Shown: one piece after another, positions 1 to 9,997 of the stretch
Layout: the number at the start of each line of letters is the position of its first letter
Numbering within the stretch: position 1 is the first letter of the stretch
Assembly (NCBI RefSeq): GCF_910592395.1
Contig: NC_088317.1
Coordinates: 16,432,001 to 16,496,000, forward strand
Reading direction: 5' to 3'
DNA length: 64,000 nt
Source: Lineus longissimus
Lineage: Eukaryota > Nemertea > Pilidiophora > Heteronemertea > Lineidae
The notes under the pieces: generated by a model
Told to the model about the DNA's origin: nothing
Database searches by the model: none
The model's input: only the letters and a program-made list of their open reading frames with translations
Made by a program: the position numbers and the translations under genes

Positions 1-859
1 CATATAGATTCTTCATGTCCCAAGTCCGCCCTTCTAGAAGTGAGTCGATTTGAAACCTTCACAGGACAGTGAATATTTTGGAAAGTGATATTCCGGCCTG
101 CACCATTCGTTATTAAAAATTGAGTGTGGTCTTAGGAAGTCTTCCACAAGTGTCCCTGCTTTTGTAGCAAGGACACTTTTCAGAAGTTTGATAAAGGGCT
201 TTTGTGCACATGCTTTTGGAAGAAAATTTAAGATTATTCGTTTTTGAATCTTCTACACAATTCTCTTCAGATTTGCCTCATAGCGATAAACTTTTGGTGT
301 TTATTATGTCATGGACTAATAGTCCTAACATAATAGCTTGCAAAGGCTTCTGGGATAGGCTCTCAAAGTTATCAAAAGCCTGGCAGCGAGATATTTCAGC
401 TTTTGCTTCAAATTTTATAAAAAACCCAGTCACCAAGGCAGCAGGTCATGTTATTATCTACATTTCTCAAAATATTCAAAGTCCTTAAAGGTAACCCTTG
501 AAACCTCCAGCTTTGCTGTTCCTAAACCTGTTAATTTTCCACTGCCTTTAACTGCGAAATCGTAAATATTGATATCGTTGGTCGACTAGGAATACATTTG
601 ATGAATCACCCCTGCTGTACATTCTAGCATTTGATAGCCTACCTGGTATTCCTATCACTGTAAAGCGCAAAATTTTTGATGGGCATTTTTTTGCAGATTT
701 CACAGATTTGTTTGAAACAATTTAAAAATTTGCAATGAAATATTTTTCATTGAAAAACCAGAAGAAAGTTCTAAATCCGAAAAAAAAGTCGTGAAATTTT
801 TTCTTCGTCAATATTTCATCATAAGCTTGTCAGGTATTGGCCCTATTGGTTTTGTCAGC

Positions 860-985
860 CATTGGGTGATATGAATAAAGACGAGCAAATGCTTTTATCT
901 AAAACTCCATGTTCATTTATACTAGGCCTTTCTGTACAAAATTGAAGTAAAAGCATTTGCTGGACTTTATTCATATCAGCCATTG
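860..985. repeat. Fold-back (inverted repeat) element
   Basis: The left arm (about 860-898) and right arm (about 947-985) are near-perfect reverse complements of each other, sharing the core GATATGAATAAAG and GCAAATGCTTTTA. They are separated by about 50 bp. This is typical of a small MITE or fold-back element; no coding capacity. Confidence 0.75.
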
Positions 986-3029
986 ACTATAAAACTTGGG
1001 ACGAGGTTTACCGACTGTATTTTGACACTTTAATAATTCCCTTTGTAGGCTCAAGCATTGCGCTATTTCAAAGTTTTTCTAACATTCAGCTATACTGTTT
1101 GCAGTTCTTGAAGAGCTTCTTGAAGCTGTATCTTAACCTAGTGTTCTGATCTCATGTTATAATTTTGGAGACGTTAAACTAACATCTCTTTTTACAAGTT
1201 AGGCTGTCTCAAATCAGAAGCATGACATATAGTGTCACTGTAGTCATACTTAGTCTGGCTGGAACCTTAAAGGCCGTGCAAACAAGCAATTTAAATCGCA
1301 GCCACCTGTGATTATAATCGCTGCGGTGTGTGACAAAAGGATCTCTTCTCTGCGGGTAAAACTGATAATTGAAGGTTTGGTATTGACTTGCATGTCACTT
1401 TGATGACCACAACAAACCAGCAATTTTCATCGCATGTGATGAAAATCTCCCATCTGCTGGGATAGGCAATTTGTATCGCGCCATTTTAGATTCTGTGCTG
1501 TAATTAGTGATCATATTCATAACAGACAGATATCCTCCGCATTTTGTTAAGAAATTTTCTGAAAGCTTGACAAGTTGCAGGTACCGGTACTCTTCAAGTA
1601 TGAATTTATCAAAATCTGATCTGAATTTTTTTCTTTTCCAGCTACTGCCTGAGATAGAGCGGCCGTCGCTCAGTCACCGTGCCTCACTAACCATATTCAA
1701 TGTGATAAGCACCACGCCCGGAACAAGTAGTGTGTGATAATCGGCAAAGAATGACATCATCATTTGAAGAACCCACCTGGAGTATTTGCAGTACCAAGCC
1801 AGATATTCCACACGTAAAATCGGATCTGGATCAACGTGTAGAAAAACTGAAATCAACTGAAAATTGTAAACCCGTTTATTTTTGCGCCATTTAAGTTTTA
1901 CTTAAGCATCCTTTCCCAATTTTGGTTCCAATTATTTCCGCGAATCGGTGAATTTCCCAAAGATAAAACCATAAAGTTAAACATTTTTGCGCCCTTAAGT
2001 TCAGGATTGTCCCCCTTCTCTCTTAAAATTTGAGGTTTGCGAAAATGAAAGGGTATACAGTTGTTTTTCTCTGATGTGATATCGCGAGGATAAGAAATAT
2101 CTTCTTGTGCCAGCGCTGTTATTGTTTTTGCCAAAATGCTTATTTATATATTATACAAAGTGCAGCTCCCTTATTTAACGTAGGCATTAGCTCTTGAAAG
2201 TAGTTACATAACTAGGTTTGATATAGAGTTTACATTATTATTTGATTTGGATAAGGGGTCATCTCAAAAAATACACTGGTGCAAAAAACTCAACAAGATT
2301 TGTTTCTTGTTGAATGTCGCCCTCTGGGAGCGGATAGAGAAACTAACGTTTGACATGAGTGTTTTATTGTTGTCGATGCCCAATCATTCTCACTGAAAAT
2401 TTTTCAAATAAGGTGGTCAATTGAAAATGAGGATTTCGATTTTGAGATGGTTCCTCATGACGGGCAATATATTTGATGATACTGTAAATCCACAAGATTT
2501 ATTTTCACGGAATTTGCAAATAACCTCGCTTTGTGAAAGTAAAATTTGTGAAAACATTTTTTACGCGAGAAATGGGAAGAAATTTTGTAATCCACAAATT
2601 TTTTTTTCCAAAAAAATTTTGTGGTTTATTATATCAAGTGCCAAATGAACTGGCTTTAATTTTCAGGTTGGAGAAAATTTCTGTTAGAAAAAACATTTTT
2701 CAGATTTTTCATTCATCTTAATTGTATTCGCTAGTCGTAGTAGTTGTGCCATCTAGTTATTCTTGTCAGTTTCTGTCTTAAAGGCCTCATGCAACTGTTT
2801 AAAGTTCGACCATTTGAATTTGAATTTGAAACCCATCCATTCCTGGACCTGGAATTTAATTGTAGTCACTCACTCACTCACTCCTACAACTTGACATTTC
2901 TAGGTCAACTGTGCCACAATTTAATGGTAGTGAGGTCCGAAAAAGGTATTTTTGCTTGAATTAAGGGCCACCAAAAAAATGGTGTTTGCAGAGTGATGAG
3001 AGTGAAACAAATTGGGCTGTACGTAATGT

Positions 3030-3195
3030 ACAATGGAACCTCCCATTGGGGACACCTCTCTATTAAGAACAACACTAGTTTTGGTCCTACATTGGTTGTT
3101 TCTATTCAAAATGCCCTCTCTAATCAGGACGCCTCTCTATTAAGGGCAGCACTTGTCAGTCCGGATGGTGTCCTTAATAGAGAGGTTTTATTGTA
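3030..3195. repeat. Dispersed repeat with CTCTCTATTAAG blocks
   Basis: Contains GACACCTCTCTATTAAG, GACGCCTCTCTATTAAG and CTTAATAGAGAGG, i.e. internal direct and inverted copies. The final part resembles 58680-58752 (TCAGGACGCC...CAACACTTGCCAGT...TTCTTAACAGAGAGGTTCTA). Probably an old non-autonomous element. Confidence 0.6.
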
Positions 3196-3291
3196 TAATA
3201 TATTTATATGTATCATATGTAAGTAAAATATCCAAGAACTTATGCAGGTCTGTACATACACAAGGAAAATATGGATAAAGTTTATCATAAT

Positions 3292-3351
3292 TCTACAGGG
3301 TGTGTCAGAAAAGTTATGAATTGAACATTCTGGGACACCCCCTACATGTAG
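3292..3351. mobile_element. Very short TIR element (mariner-like ends)
   Basis: The ends read CTACAGGGTGTGTCAGAAAA and, in reverse complement, CTACATGTAGGGGGTGTCCC. The ACAGGGTG(T/G)CCC-type terminus matches the termini seen at 3967-4053 and 37436-37580. At about 60 bp it is a much deleted non-autonomous copy at most. Confidence 0.45.
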
Positions 3352-3966
3352 TGTACCTTCAGAACGAGGCACAGTGCTTTATACACTGTAAACAGTGGTT
3401 CATTGTAACCATGGTGTTTTAGAATAATAAACCTGGTACAGCAGTTTGCAAACGCGTGGGTCAGAGTTTGGGGTATTTGAGCCAAGTTCCAACCTTGAAC
3501 AAAAATGTGCTTCAGAGGGGTCAGTTACTTGATTTTTTCTTTCTGGGACCCCACCTCCTGAATTTTGGTGCGGGGGGGGACGTTGGTTACGACTGTAAAT
3601 GCTGTTAACCTTATGTCGTTGAAAGGCCGGTTTCCAGTAGTTCATTGGTGCGAACAGTTTCAATGTGTGATATGATAAACCTCTCAGTGCCTTTTGATAC
3701 AGAATATCTCAGCTCGGGTGTATTCAAGTCAAACACTGTTGCAATATTGTTACGCTATGAGATTTACTGTGATCACGTGTTCCACTTCTACTCTGATTTG
3801 CTGATAAAACACAGCAATTAAAGTGGACAAGTCTCTTTGAAGGTAATTAGCTAATTACCTGGGGGGGGGGGGGGTAATTAGCTAATTACCGGCGTGGTAA
3901 TGGGTGAGGGGTGTATGTAATCGTGGCAATACATGTAGTATTGTCCAATGTCCTTTCACATATGTA

Positions 3967-4053
3967 CAGGGTGGCCCAAAATTATTTTCCCTCACACAAT
4001 GGATACACAATTGAATTCTCTTGTGCACGGGAGAATAATTCTGGGCCACCCTG
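3967..4053. mobile_element. 87-bp MITE with terminal inverted repeats
   Basis: The element starts CAGGGTGGCCCA and ends with the reverse complement TGGGCCACCCTG; the inverted repeats extend inward about 25 bp (AAAATTATT / AATAATTCT). It is flanked by TA on both sides, the target-site duplication made by Tc1/mariner transposases. No ORF. A non-autonomous element mobilised in trans is the simplest reading. Confidence 0.8.
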
Positions 4054-4355
4054 TAGTTTAATCAACAATGGTTTGATGGAATATCATTTAAGTTGACGTG
4101 GTCACGTTCCTTTTGGCTCTGCTTCATGATAATTTATGTTTTATGTAATTCAATACTGAATTATATAATACAGACATGTGTATTATGACTCTATTATATT
4201 TATGGAAAGTAATTATTCAATACTCTTTTGTGAGAAATTTGGTTGCATTATTCAAGATATTTGACTGGCTCTGGCTAAGGATACACGTCTTGCATTTTGG
4301 GAAAAGTGAGGTAAAAAATTTGAAAATCTTTTTTCGGGGAAAAAATGATTGTATG

Positions 4356-4525
4356 ACTTTACTGAATAACTTCAGCAATGTCTAGAGGTGTTTGAGACCG
4401 CTTAAGCAATGAAAAACAGCCAATCGGCTCCTTTTCTTACTTTACTGAATAAACTCAGCTATGTCTAGAGGTGTTTGAGACCGCTTAAGCCATAAAAAAC
4501 AGCCAATCAGCTCCCTTTTTCTACT
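4356..4525. repeat. Tandem duplication, 2 x ~86 bp
   Basis: Two adjacent copies share the block GTCTAGAGGTGTTTGAGACC followed by CGCTTAAGC and the CAGCCAATC motif. The copies differ by only a few bases, so the duplication is recent. Confidence 0.75.
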
Positions 4526-5105
4526 AAGTAATCTATTTTTTGACAAGCTTTTCTCCAATTCAAAATTTCAGGAGTGATGTATTCCGAAGTCGGTATCTTG
4601 CGAATTGTGCAAATAATCTCTATTTAAATCTCAAAATGATTTTTTTGTTCGAAAAAGGATAAGAAATTATGTATTTGCCAAAATAACAATTGTGAACATT
4701 TTTTGAATTTTCACAACTCTTGAAAATTTTGCTATTTAGAGTATGATAAATTTGAGTTACATAACAACTTGTAGGACTTTCAGTTCTCCTGATGGATATA
4801 TCAGAGTTTCACCATGTATATTTGGTCTTTAATGTATTGTCTGTACATATTTGCATGTTTTATGCGCAATATGGTGACTGAGTTCGGGTCACGATGAAAA
4901 TGTTTTATAAATTGACTATGTTGCTGTTGCTTGTAAAATAACAAGCTTTCTTATATGAACAATGATAAAGATTTTCTCACTATGGAACTAAAAAATAAAA
5001 TAACAAATACCTGAAAATATTTCTCGTTTTTTTATTTTTTGGAATCTACAGCTCGGTTTGATTTGAAAGAGCAAATTCTTTGAGACACCCTTTGTGTCAC
5101 GCGAT

Positions 5106-5157
5106 TTAGCAACCCTTTGCCCCTGGGCTTCCCTTGCAGAGGATGTCGTGGATGGGC
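5106..5157 (-). CDS. ADP-ribosyl cyclase exon 8 (C-terminus)
   Basis: Acceptor CCACTTTCAG at the far side of the minisatellite intron; phase 2 joins exon 7 perfectly and reads PIHDILCKGSPGAKGC then TAA. This mirrors the short C-terminal exon of CD38/Aplysia cyclase (P..LLQC..P...C). Confidence 0.82.
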
Positions 5158-8100
5158 CTGAAAGTGGAAGGATATTGTGTAAGTCATCCAAGTGAGGGCA
5201 GCGTTCTGCCCATCACGGATGTGAGGTATTATAGCGTTTTTGAGGTTTCAATCCTCATTCCCTTAACAGTTGCCTGCTCATGTCCCGATCAGTGTGAGCT
5301 AATAGGCCTACTGGGACTCCAACCCGTAACCATAGTGATGTTCTTTTTGAGTATCACTCTCGTCTGTATGTGAGGTCATTCTGCATCTTCTTGAAGCTAC
5401 AGTCCTAATCCCCTTAACAGTTGCCTGTTCATGTCCTGGTCAGTATGAGCTAATAGGCCTACTGGGAATCCAACCCGTAACCATAGTGATGTTCTTTTTG
5501 AGTATCACTCTCGTCTGTATGTGAGGTCATTCTGCATCTTCTTGAAGCTACAGTCCTAATCCCCTTGACAGTTGCCTGCTCATGCTCTTTAAGTATGTAG
5601 GCCTACTGGGAATCAAACCTGCAACTTTATTGATTTCGAGCAGTCTAAATACTTGCGATACTCTGGGACCAAGGGTCTGTCCAACGGGTACAGAATGGAC
5701 GATCACTACAGCACTTCGAATCGCCCCCCCCCCCCCCATACTTGCCTTTAGTCATATATACAACTGAAAGCAATGCCTAACCCTTGATTTTACCTCTCTG
5801 CGGGTACATTTGCTGATGTATCCATTGTGCCTCTCTCCCTGCCCTTAACCCCAGCCCACCCACGTAATACTCACTTGGGGTCATCTATACAACTAAAGGC
5901 ATTACTCCCCCCCCCCAACCCACCCATGTGACACTCACTTGAGGTCATCTATACAACTGAAGGCATTACCCCCACCCACCTATCCACGTAATACTTAATT
6001 GGGGTCATCTATACAACTGAAGGCATTACCCCCACCCACCTATCCATGTGATACTCACTTGGGGCCATCTATACAACTGAAGGCATTACCCCAACCCACC
6101 TATCCACGTAATTCTTAATTGGGGTCACCTATACTGCTGAAGGCATTACCCCCACCCACCTATCCATGTGATACTCACTTGGGGTCATCTATACAACTAA
6201 AGGCATTACCAACCACCCACCAACGTGATACTCACTTGGGGTCATCTATACAACTGAAGGCATTACCAACCACCCACTCACGTGATAATCACTTGGGGTC
6301 ATCTATACAACTGAAGGCATTACCAACCACCCACCCACGTGATAATCACTTGGGGTCATCTATACAACTGAAGGCATTACCAACCACCCACCCACTTGAT
6401 ACTCACTTGGGGTCATCTATACAACTGAAGGCATTACCAACCACCCACCCACGTGATACTCACTTGGGACCATCTATACAACTGAAGGCATTACCACCCA
6501 CCCACCCATGTGATACTCACTTGGGGTCATCTATACAACTGAAGGCATTACCACCCACCCACCCACGTGATAATCACTTGGGGTCATCTATACAACTGAA
6601 GGCATTACCAACCACCCACCCACTTGATACTCACTTGGGGTCATCTATACAACTGAAGGCATTACCAACCACCCACCCACCCACGTGATACTCACTTGGG
6701 GTCATCTATACAACTGAAGGCATTACCAACCACCCACCCACGTGATACTCACTTGGGGTCATCAATGCAGCTGAAGGCATTACCAACCACCCACCCACGT
6801 GATACTCACTTGGGGTCATCTATACAACTGAAGGCATTACCAACCACCCACTCACGTGATACTCACTTGGGGCCATCTATACAACTGAAGGCATTACCAA
6901 CCACCCACCCACTTGATACTCACTTGGGGCCATCTATACAACTGAAGGCATTACCAACCACCCACCCACGTGATACTCACTTGGGGTCGTCTATACAACT
7001 GAAGGCATTACCAACCACCCACCCACGTGATACTCACTTGGGGTCATCTATACAACTGAAGGCATTACCAACCACCCACCACGTAATACTCACTTGGGGT
7101 CATCTATACAACTGAAGGCATTACCAACCACCCACTCATGTGATACTCACTTGGGGTCATCTATACAGCTGAAGGCAATGCCCTTCTTCTCCACTCTAGC
7201 TTTCATGCTTTTAATGGAAGCTCCGGTGGCGCAGGTTTCACTGAAATGAAGTCCCAGACAGTGCCATTATCCTCCGATACCTCGTCCTCTCAAGCGCTGT
7301 AGAGGGACACCTTGGGCGTGGGACTTGGGCAGAGGCCAGGGGGATAGTACCCCTACCTGCCACCATGCGCCACCACTTGTAGTATCACACTGATGCTGAT
7401 CTCTAGTAATGATTTTCGCCAATTTTTTCGTAAAACAACAGGGTCTGGGCATGGGCGCCTCCGCGTTTTGATTACTGTCAAATCTGCCAGGAGCTGTTGT
7501 GACTTAATGGTCATACTGCAATTAGTGCGCTGTTTGGGACTTGCTGTTGGGAATAAGGACTTCTACTATGGTGACCCCTAGCCCCTGCCTATAACCCTCT
7601 TTAATAATATCAAAAGAAGGGAACAGCCCATCGCCTTATACCTACACCACTTTTTCTCCTGGGAGGTGAACAAGCAGGACTTCCAACTTGGTCACCTGTT
7701 TTGGGTTGAGGTACACGAGCTCAATGGAGGCGCATATACTGAAATAATAAATGTCACAGGCGTCATGACTTATATTTGCGAAGTGGTTTTGGACATGTCG
7801 ACTTTCAGGTGAGCATTGAGATACATTCCGTCCAATGCAGTCCATTGCAGTTAAGTGATTTTTCAATGAACCTGCTTGGAGAAGACGTGGTCCAGCTGGA
7901 AGCCCTTTTCGTATCAAAAACCAACATATCTTATGGCCAACTTGTTCGTATCAGGCCTACCTTTCGTCCCTGAATGGAAGGCGGCCGCATTTCCCACTCC
8001 CGTTTAGAAGGGCCCGGACTACTCCTCTAGCCATCGTGGCAAGCTGGAAAAAGACACATCACCCTTTAATGACTGATGTAGCAGCTTTAAATGTCCCCAA

Positions 8101-9997
8101 TAAGTAGTGTCCACCCCTTGTTTGCTAAGGGAATGAGGTATGGTCGGATTTTATACTGTTGTCGTTGCTTCATTTGCTGGTTGAAATATTACATATTGAG
8201 ATGCAATGGCAATATCTATTAAAAGGTACCGCTTTCGAGATCGCCGGCCAAAACACCCCAACGGCGTCTTTTCCGCCACTGGTGCATTCGCCCCATTTTG
8301 GGCAGGAGGCGTAGTCTATGCCTGGGGGCGTCTTCTTGCCGCAGAACGTCAGCCCGTCTCCCATATGGCCTGAAGGTGAGAGCATTTTGAAAAATATAAA
8401 AAGATCACGAATATCATATTTTTTACCTCAAGATTCGTCTGCAGTAGTCAGTTACAGTTGTCCGCCTCTCCCCCTTGCAAACGTTGCCCCTCTCCCCCTT
8501 CCGCCCCCGATGACGCACACCAAGCCACTTAGCCACTTTCGGACATCAGGGTTTATACATATAGGAATCGCCCCATTTGAAATACGATTTCCTCGGAGAG
8601 GTGGCTGGCCATGACTCGCGGAGATGACAGACGCGCGGAGGGGTTGCAGCTGATTGTACAGGGTGATGCGCTGGTTGGGAATACTGTACGTGTGCGATTC
8701 CTCTCAAGGACCGAGGCTTTTGGGAGACAGGTTCTTACCTAGCAATGTGCCCATTTCCAAGGTAAAGAGTCCCTCGGCCTTAGCAAGGACTTTCGATTGA
8801 GCGTGAACACCGCTCCACAAAGTCATCTATTTAAAACAAAGGAGGAAAGAATGGCAGTGCGCAGTTTTACCATCTTCTTTGATAAAAGGCATTTATTTGT
8901 CTCTATAGCCGTTGTATACCGGTACGTCATCAGTGAGGTCGGAAAATAAACGAGTAAGATACGGTATTTGTCCGGGTGGCTGCTTAAGGTGGTCTCCTCA
9001 TATTTAAGTATACACAGGCACGCCAATACCTCGTTACTTATCGCGCAAGTTTGTCTGCAAAGCCAGCCTGGCCTGACCTTCCGTAAACCACGCGTGCCAC
9101 CATATCATGCCCCGCACTCCCCTTTGGGAAAATCTCGGGCTTAAAGTTTGGCCTATAATTCACATCTCCCCTGACCCTAGCGTAACATTATGATACTTGA
9201 TAACCCCCGCCCCAAGGGAAGTCGATATGGTATTTTCTAAAAGGCGATCTACCTTATTAGGAAGCATGGGCTGCATCGCGGACTGTATGACCTTATCAAA
9301 CGCATTGTCTGGGACGCCACACCGGTTATTGTTCTTGAAGCCCTGGATGAAGTCGTCTGCTACTTTGCTGCAATCGCGCTTTTTCCTAAAGACGAAGGAC
9401 CACTTGTCACCTTTATAGCCAAATCAAAGGAACCACTTGATTCTGGTGCACTCTTTCAATATTTCACCGGGTGATTTTTTTCAACGATCATGTTGAGAGA
9501 GGTTATGGTCCAGTTGGAAATTATTTTCGAAGTGTGAAAATATAACATACGTGTAACTCCACACTCAAGTTAAGAGCGTCCGTTCAAGGACAGCAAGTGC
9601 TGGAGGTTCTCCCGGGCGGTGAACCTGGCTACCTTCGGTTCATGAGCCCGGTGCCATAACTCTTTCTTCCTAAATTCCCTAAAACGGGCGGATTTTCCGG
9701 GATTTTGAAGAAAAACTCAATTTGCGATTCATTACGAAAAAAGAATGTTTTGATTGGAAAAACTAAAACAAAGAAATGTTCGCGAATCGCGATGATATAG
9801 GGACGGGAAAGTCGGCGGCCTACAGTATTAATGTTATCGTTTAAAAGGTCTTACCATGATGACCCATAAGCATCTTTCACTGCACTGTTCCCCTGGAAGG
9901 CATTGCAGCGCGCGATGAGAACTTCCCGTATGTCTTTCGGAGTGCCTGCCCCCAGAGCCACGCCAAGGCAACACAAGAAAGCAAGAGCTCTCTCCAT
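5106..9997 (-). CDS. ADP-ribosyl cyclase (CD38/BST1/Aplysia family), 8 exons
   Basis: Eight exons on the minus strand (9997-9855, 9385-9253, 8826-8739, 8369-8230, 8043-7961, 7738-7642, 7240-7151, 5157-5106) join at GT-AG sites with matching phases except at exon 6 to 7. The product is about 274 residues, close to Aplysia cyclase, with a cleavable signal peptide at 1-17 and no membrane segment seen, so probably secreted or vesicular. The family makes cyclic ADP-ribose (and NAADP) from NAD(P) for calcium signalling. By position relative to human CD38 the catalytic residues are present: W96 (LLWSG), E116 (FTLEMGT), D126 (GDGLTFCG), W162 (VFWPAI) and E202 (ASIELVYL). Paired family cysteines are kept through the final KGC before the stop. 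An upstream in-frame ATG at 10072 would add 25 residues; I chose the one directly before the hydrophobic core. Exon 6 carries one base too many for its splice phase (see findings), so this copy may be defective or misassembled. Confidence 0.93.
5240..5640. repeat. ~151-bp tandem repeat, about 2.7 copies, with tRNA B-box-like core
   Basis: Three copies start near 5241, 5391 and 5542 and share CCTTAACAGTTGCCTG and AATAGGCCTACTGGGA. In reverse complement the core reads GGGTTGGATTCCC, resembling the RNA polymerase III B box (GGTTCGANTCC), so the unit may derive from a tRNA-related SINE on the minus strand. It lies in the last intron of the cyclase gene. Confidence 0.65.
5850..7150 (-). repeat. 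57-bp minisatellite (~22 copies) carrying a 5' splice site
   Basis: The unit on the plus strand is about 57 bp and contains CACGTGATACTCACTTGGGG then TCATCTATACAACTGAAGGC. Read on the minus strand, each unit repeats the last ~28 nt of cyclase exon 7 followed by its donor GTGAGT. Including the real donor I count about 23 occurrences: about 18 keep GTGAGT, three read GTGATT, two have lost it. As 57 is divisible by 3, long spurious plus-strand ORFs arise here. Most units also contain the E-box palindrome CACGTG. Confidence 0.92.
7151..7240 (-). CDS. ADP-ribosyl cyclase exon 7
   Basis: Acceptor CATTTCAG; reads ETCATGASIKSMKARVEKKG then IAFSCIDDP, matching the IKELE....N..FSC region near the CD38 C-terminus. 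The donor CCCCAA/GTGAGT is the sequence amplified in the adjacent minisatellite. Confidence 0.9.
7642..7738 (-). CDS. ADP-ribosyl cyclase exon 6, frame disrupted
   Basis: Acceptor TTATTTCAG; reads ICASIELVYLNPKQVTKLEV with the catalytic Glu (E202), then LLVHLPG. In this frame the exon runs into TAG exactly at the best donor (GTAG/GTATAA). The exon is 97 nt, while 96 nt (or any length congruent to 0 mod 3) is needed to enter exon 7 in frame; a run of five A (T on plus, 7651-7655) is the likely site of the extra base. Confidence 0.8.
7961..8043 (-). CDS. ADP-ribosyl cyclase exon 5
   Basis: A good polypyrimidine acceptor (TCTTTTTCCAG) opens LATMARGVVRALLNGSG, equivalent to the V..MLNGS motif of the family. 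Donor GAAAG/GTAGGC, phase 2, fits exon 6. Confidence 0.9.
8230..8369 (-). CDS. ADP-ribosyl cyclase exon 4
   Basis: Reads GDGLTFCGKK, GIDYASCPKWGEC and VGVFWPAISKA, the most family-specific part (CD38 has INYQSCP..W and VSVFW in the same places). Contains D126 and W162. Donor AAAGCG/GTACC, phase 0. Confidence 0.95.
8739..8826 (-). CDS. ADP-ribosyl cyclase exon 3 (catalytic Trp and Glu)
   Basis: Starts at MTLWSGVHAQSKVL and ends GLFTLEMGTLLG. It carries the nicotinamide-binding Trp (W96) and the TLE glutamate (E116) of the family. The donor is CTAG/GTAAGA, phase 1. Confidence 0.9.
9253..9385 (-). CDS. ADP-ribosyl cyclase exon 2
   Basis: Acceptor TCTTTAG and donor AATAAG/GTAGAT. It completes a Trp codon with exon 1 and reads KKRDCSKVADDFIQGF and NRCGVPDNAFDKVIQ, matching the Cys-spaced DC..W..F..F....C segment of CD38. 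Ends in phase 0. Confidence 0.9.
9855..9997 (-). CDS. ADP-ribosyl cyclase exon 1 (signal peptide, N-terminus)
   Basis: Starts MERALAFLCCLGVALGAG, a signal peptide, followed by the family's N-terminal pattern VLIARCNAF (CD38 has a similar VLARC motif). It ends at donor CATG/GTAAGA in phase 2. Confidence 0.92.

Larger units (their letters stand above)
1..5105. other. Non-coding flank
   Basis: I see no coding exon that I can support here; open frames are short, lack splice-site support and show no family motif. The stretch is AT-rich and carries small inverted-repeat elements and a tandem duplication, listed separately. An A-rich stretch near 5028-5040 gives an AATAAA-like signal on the minus strand, which could be the polyadenylation signal of the cyclase gene ending at 5106. 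Confidence 0.6.

Noticed and set aside
6119-7115. Long plus-strand ORFs of 189 and 139 codons in the 57-bp repeat
   Set aside because: They are a by-product of a repeat unit divisible by three; the biologically meaningful strand is minus, where the unit copies an exon-intron boundary.
7642-7917. 91-codon ORF read as one continuous cyclase exon with MDCIGRNVSQC
   Set aside because: The part above 7738 is intron: exon 5 (7961-8043) joins at 7738 in perfect phase and gives the family's LNGS motif, which the continuous reading lacks.
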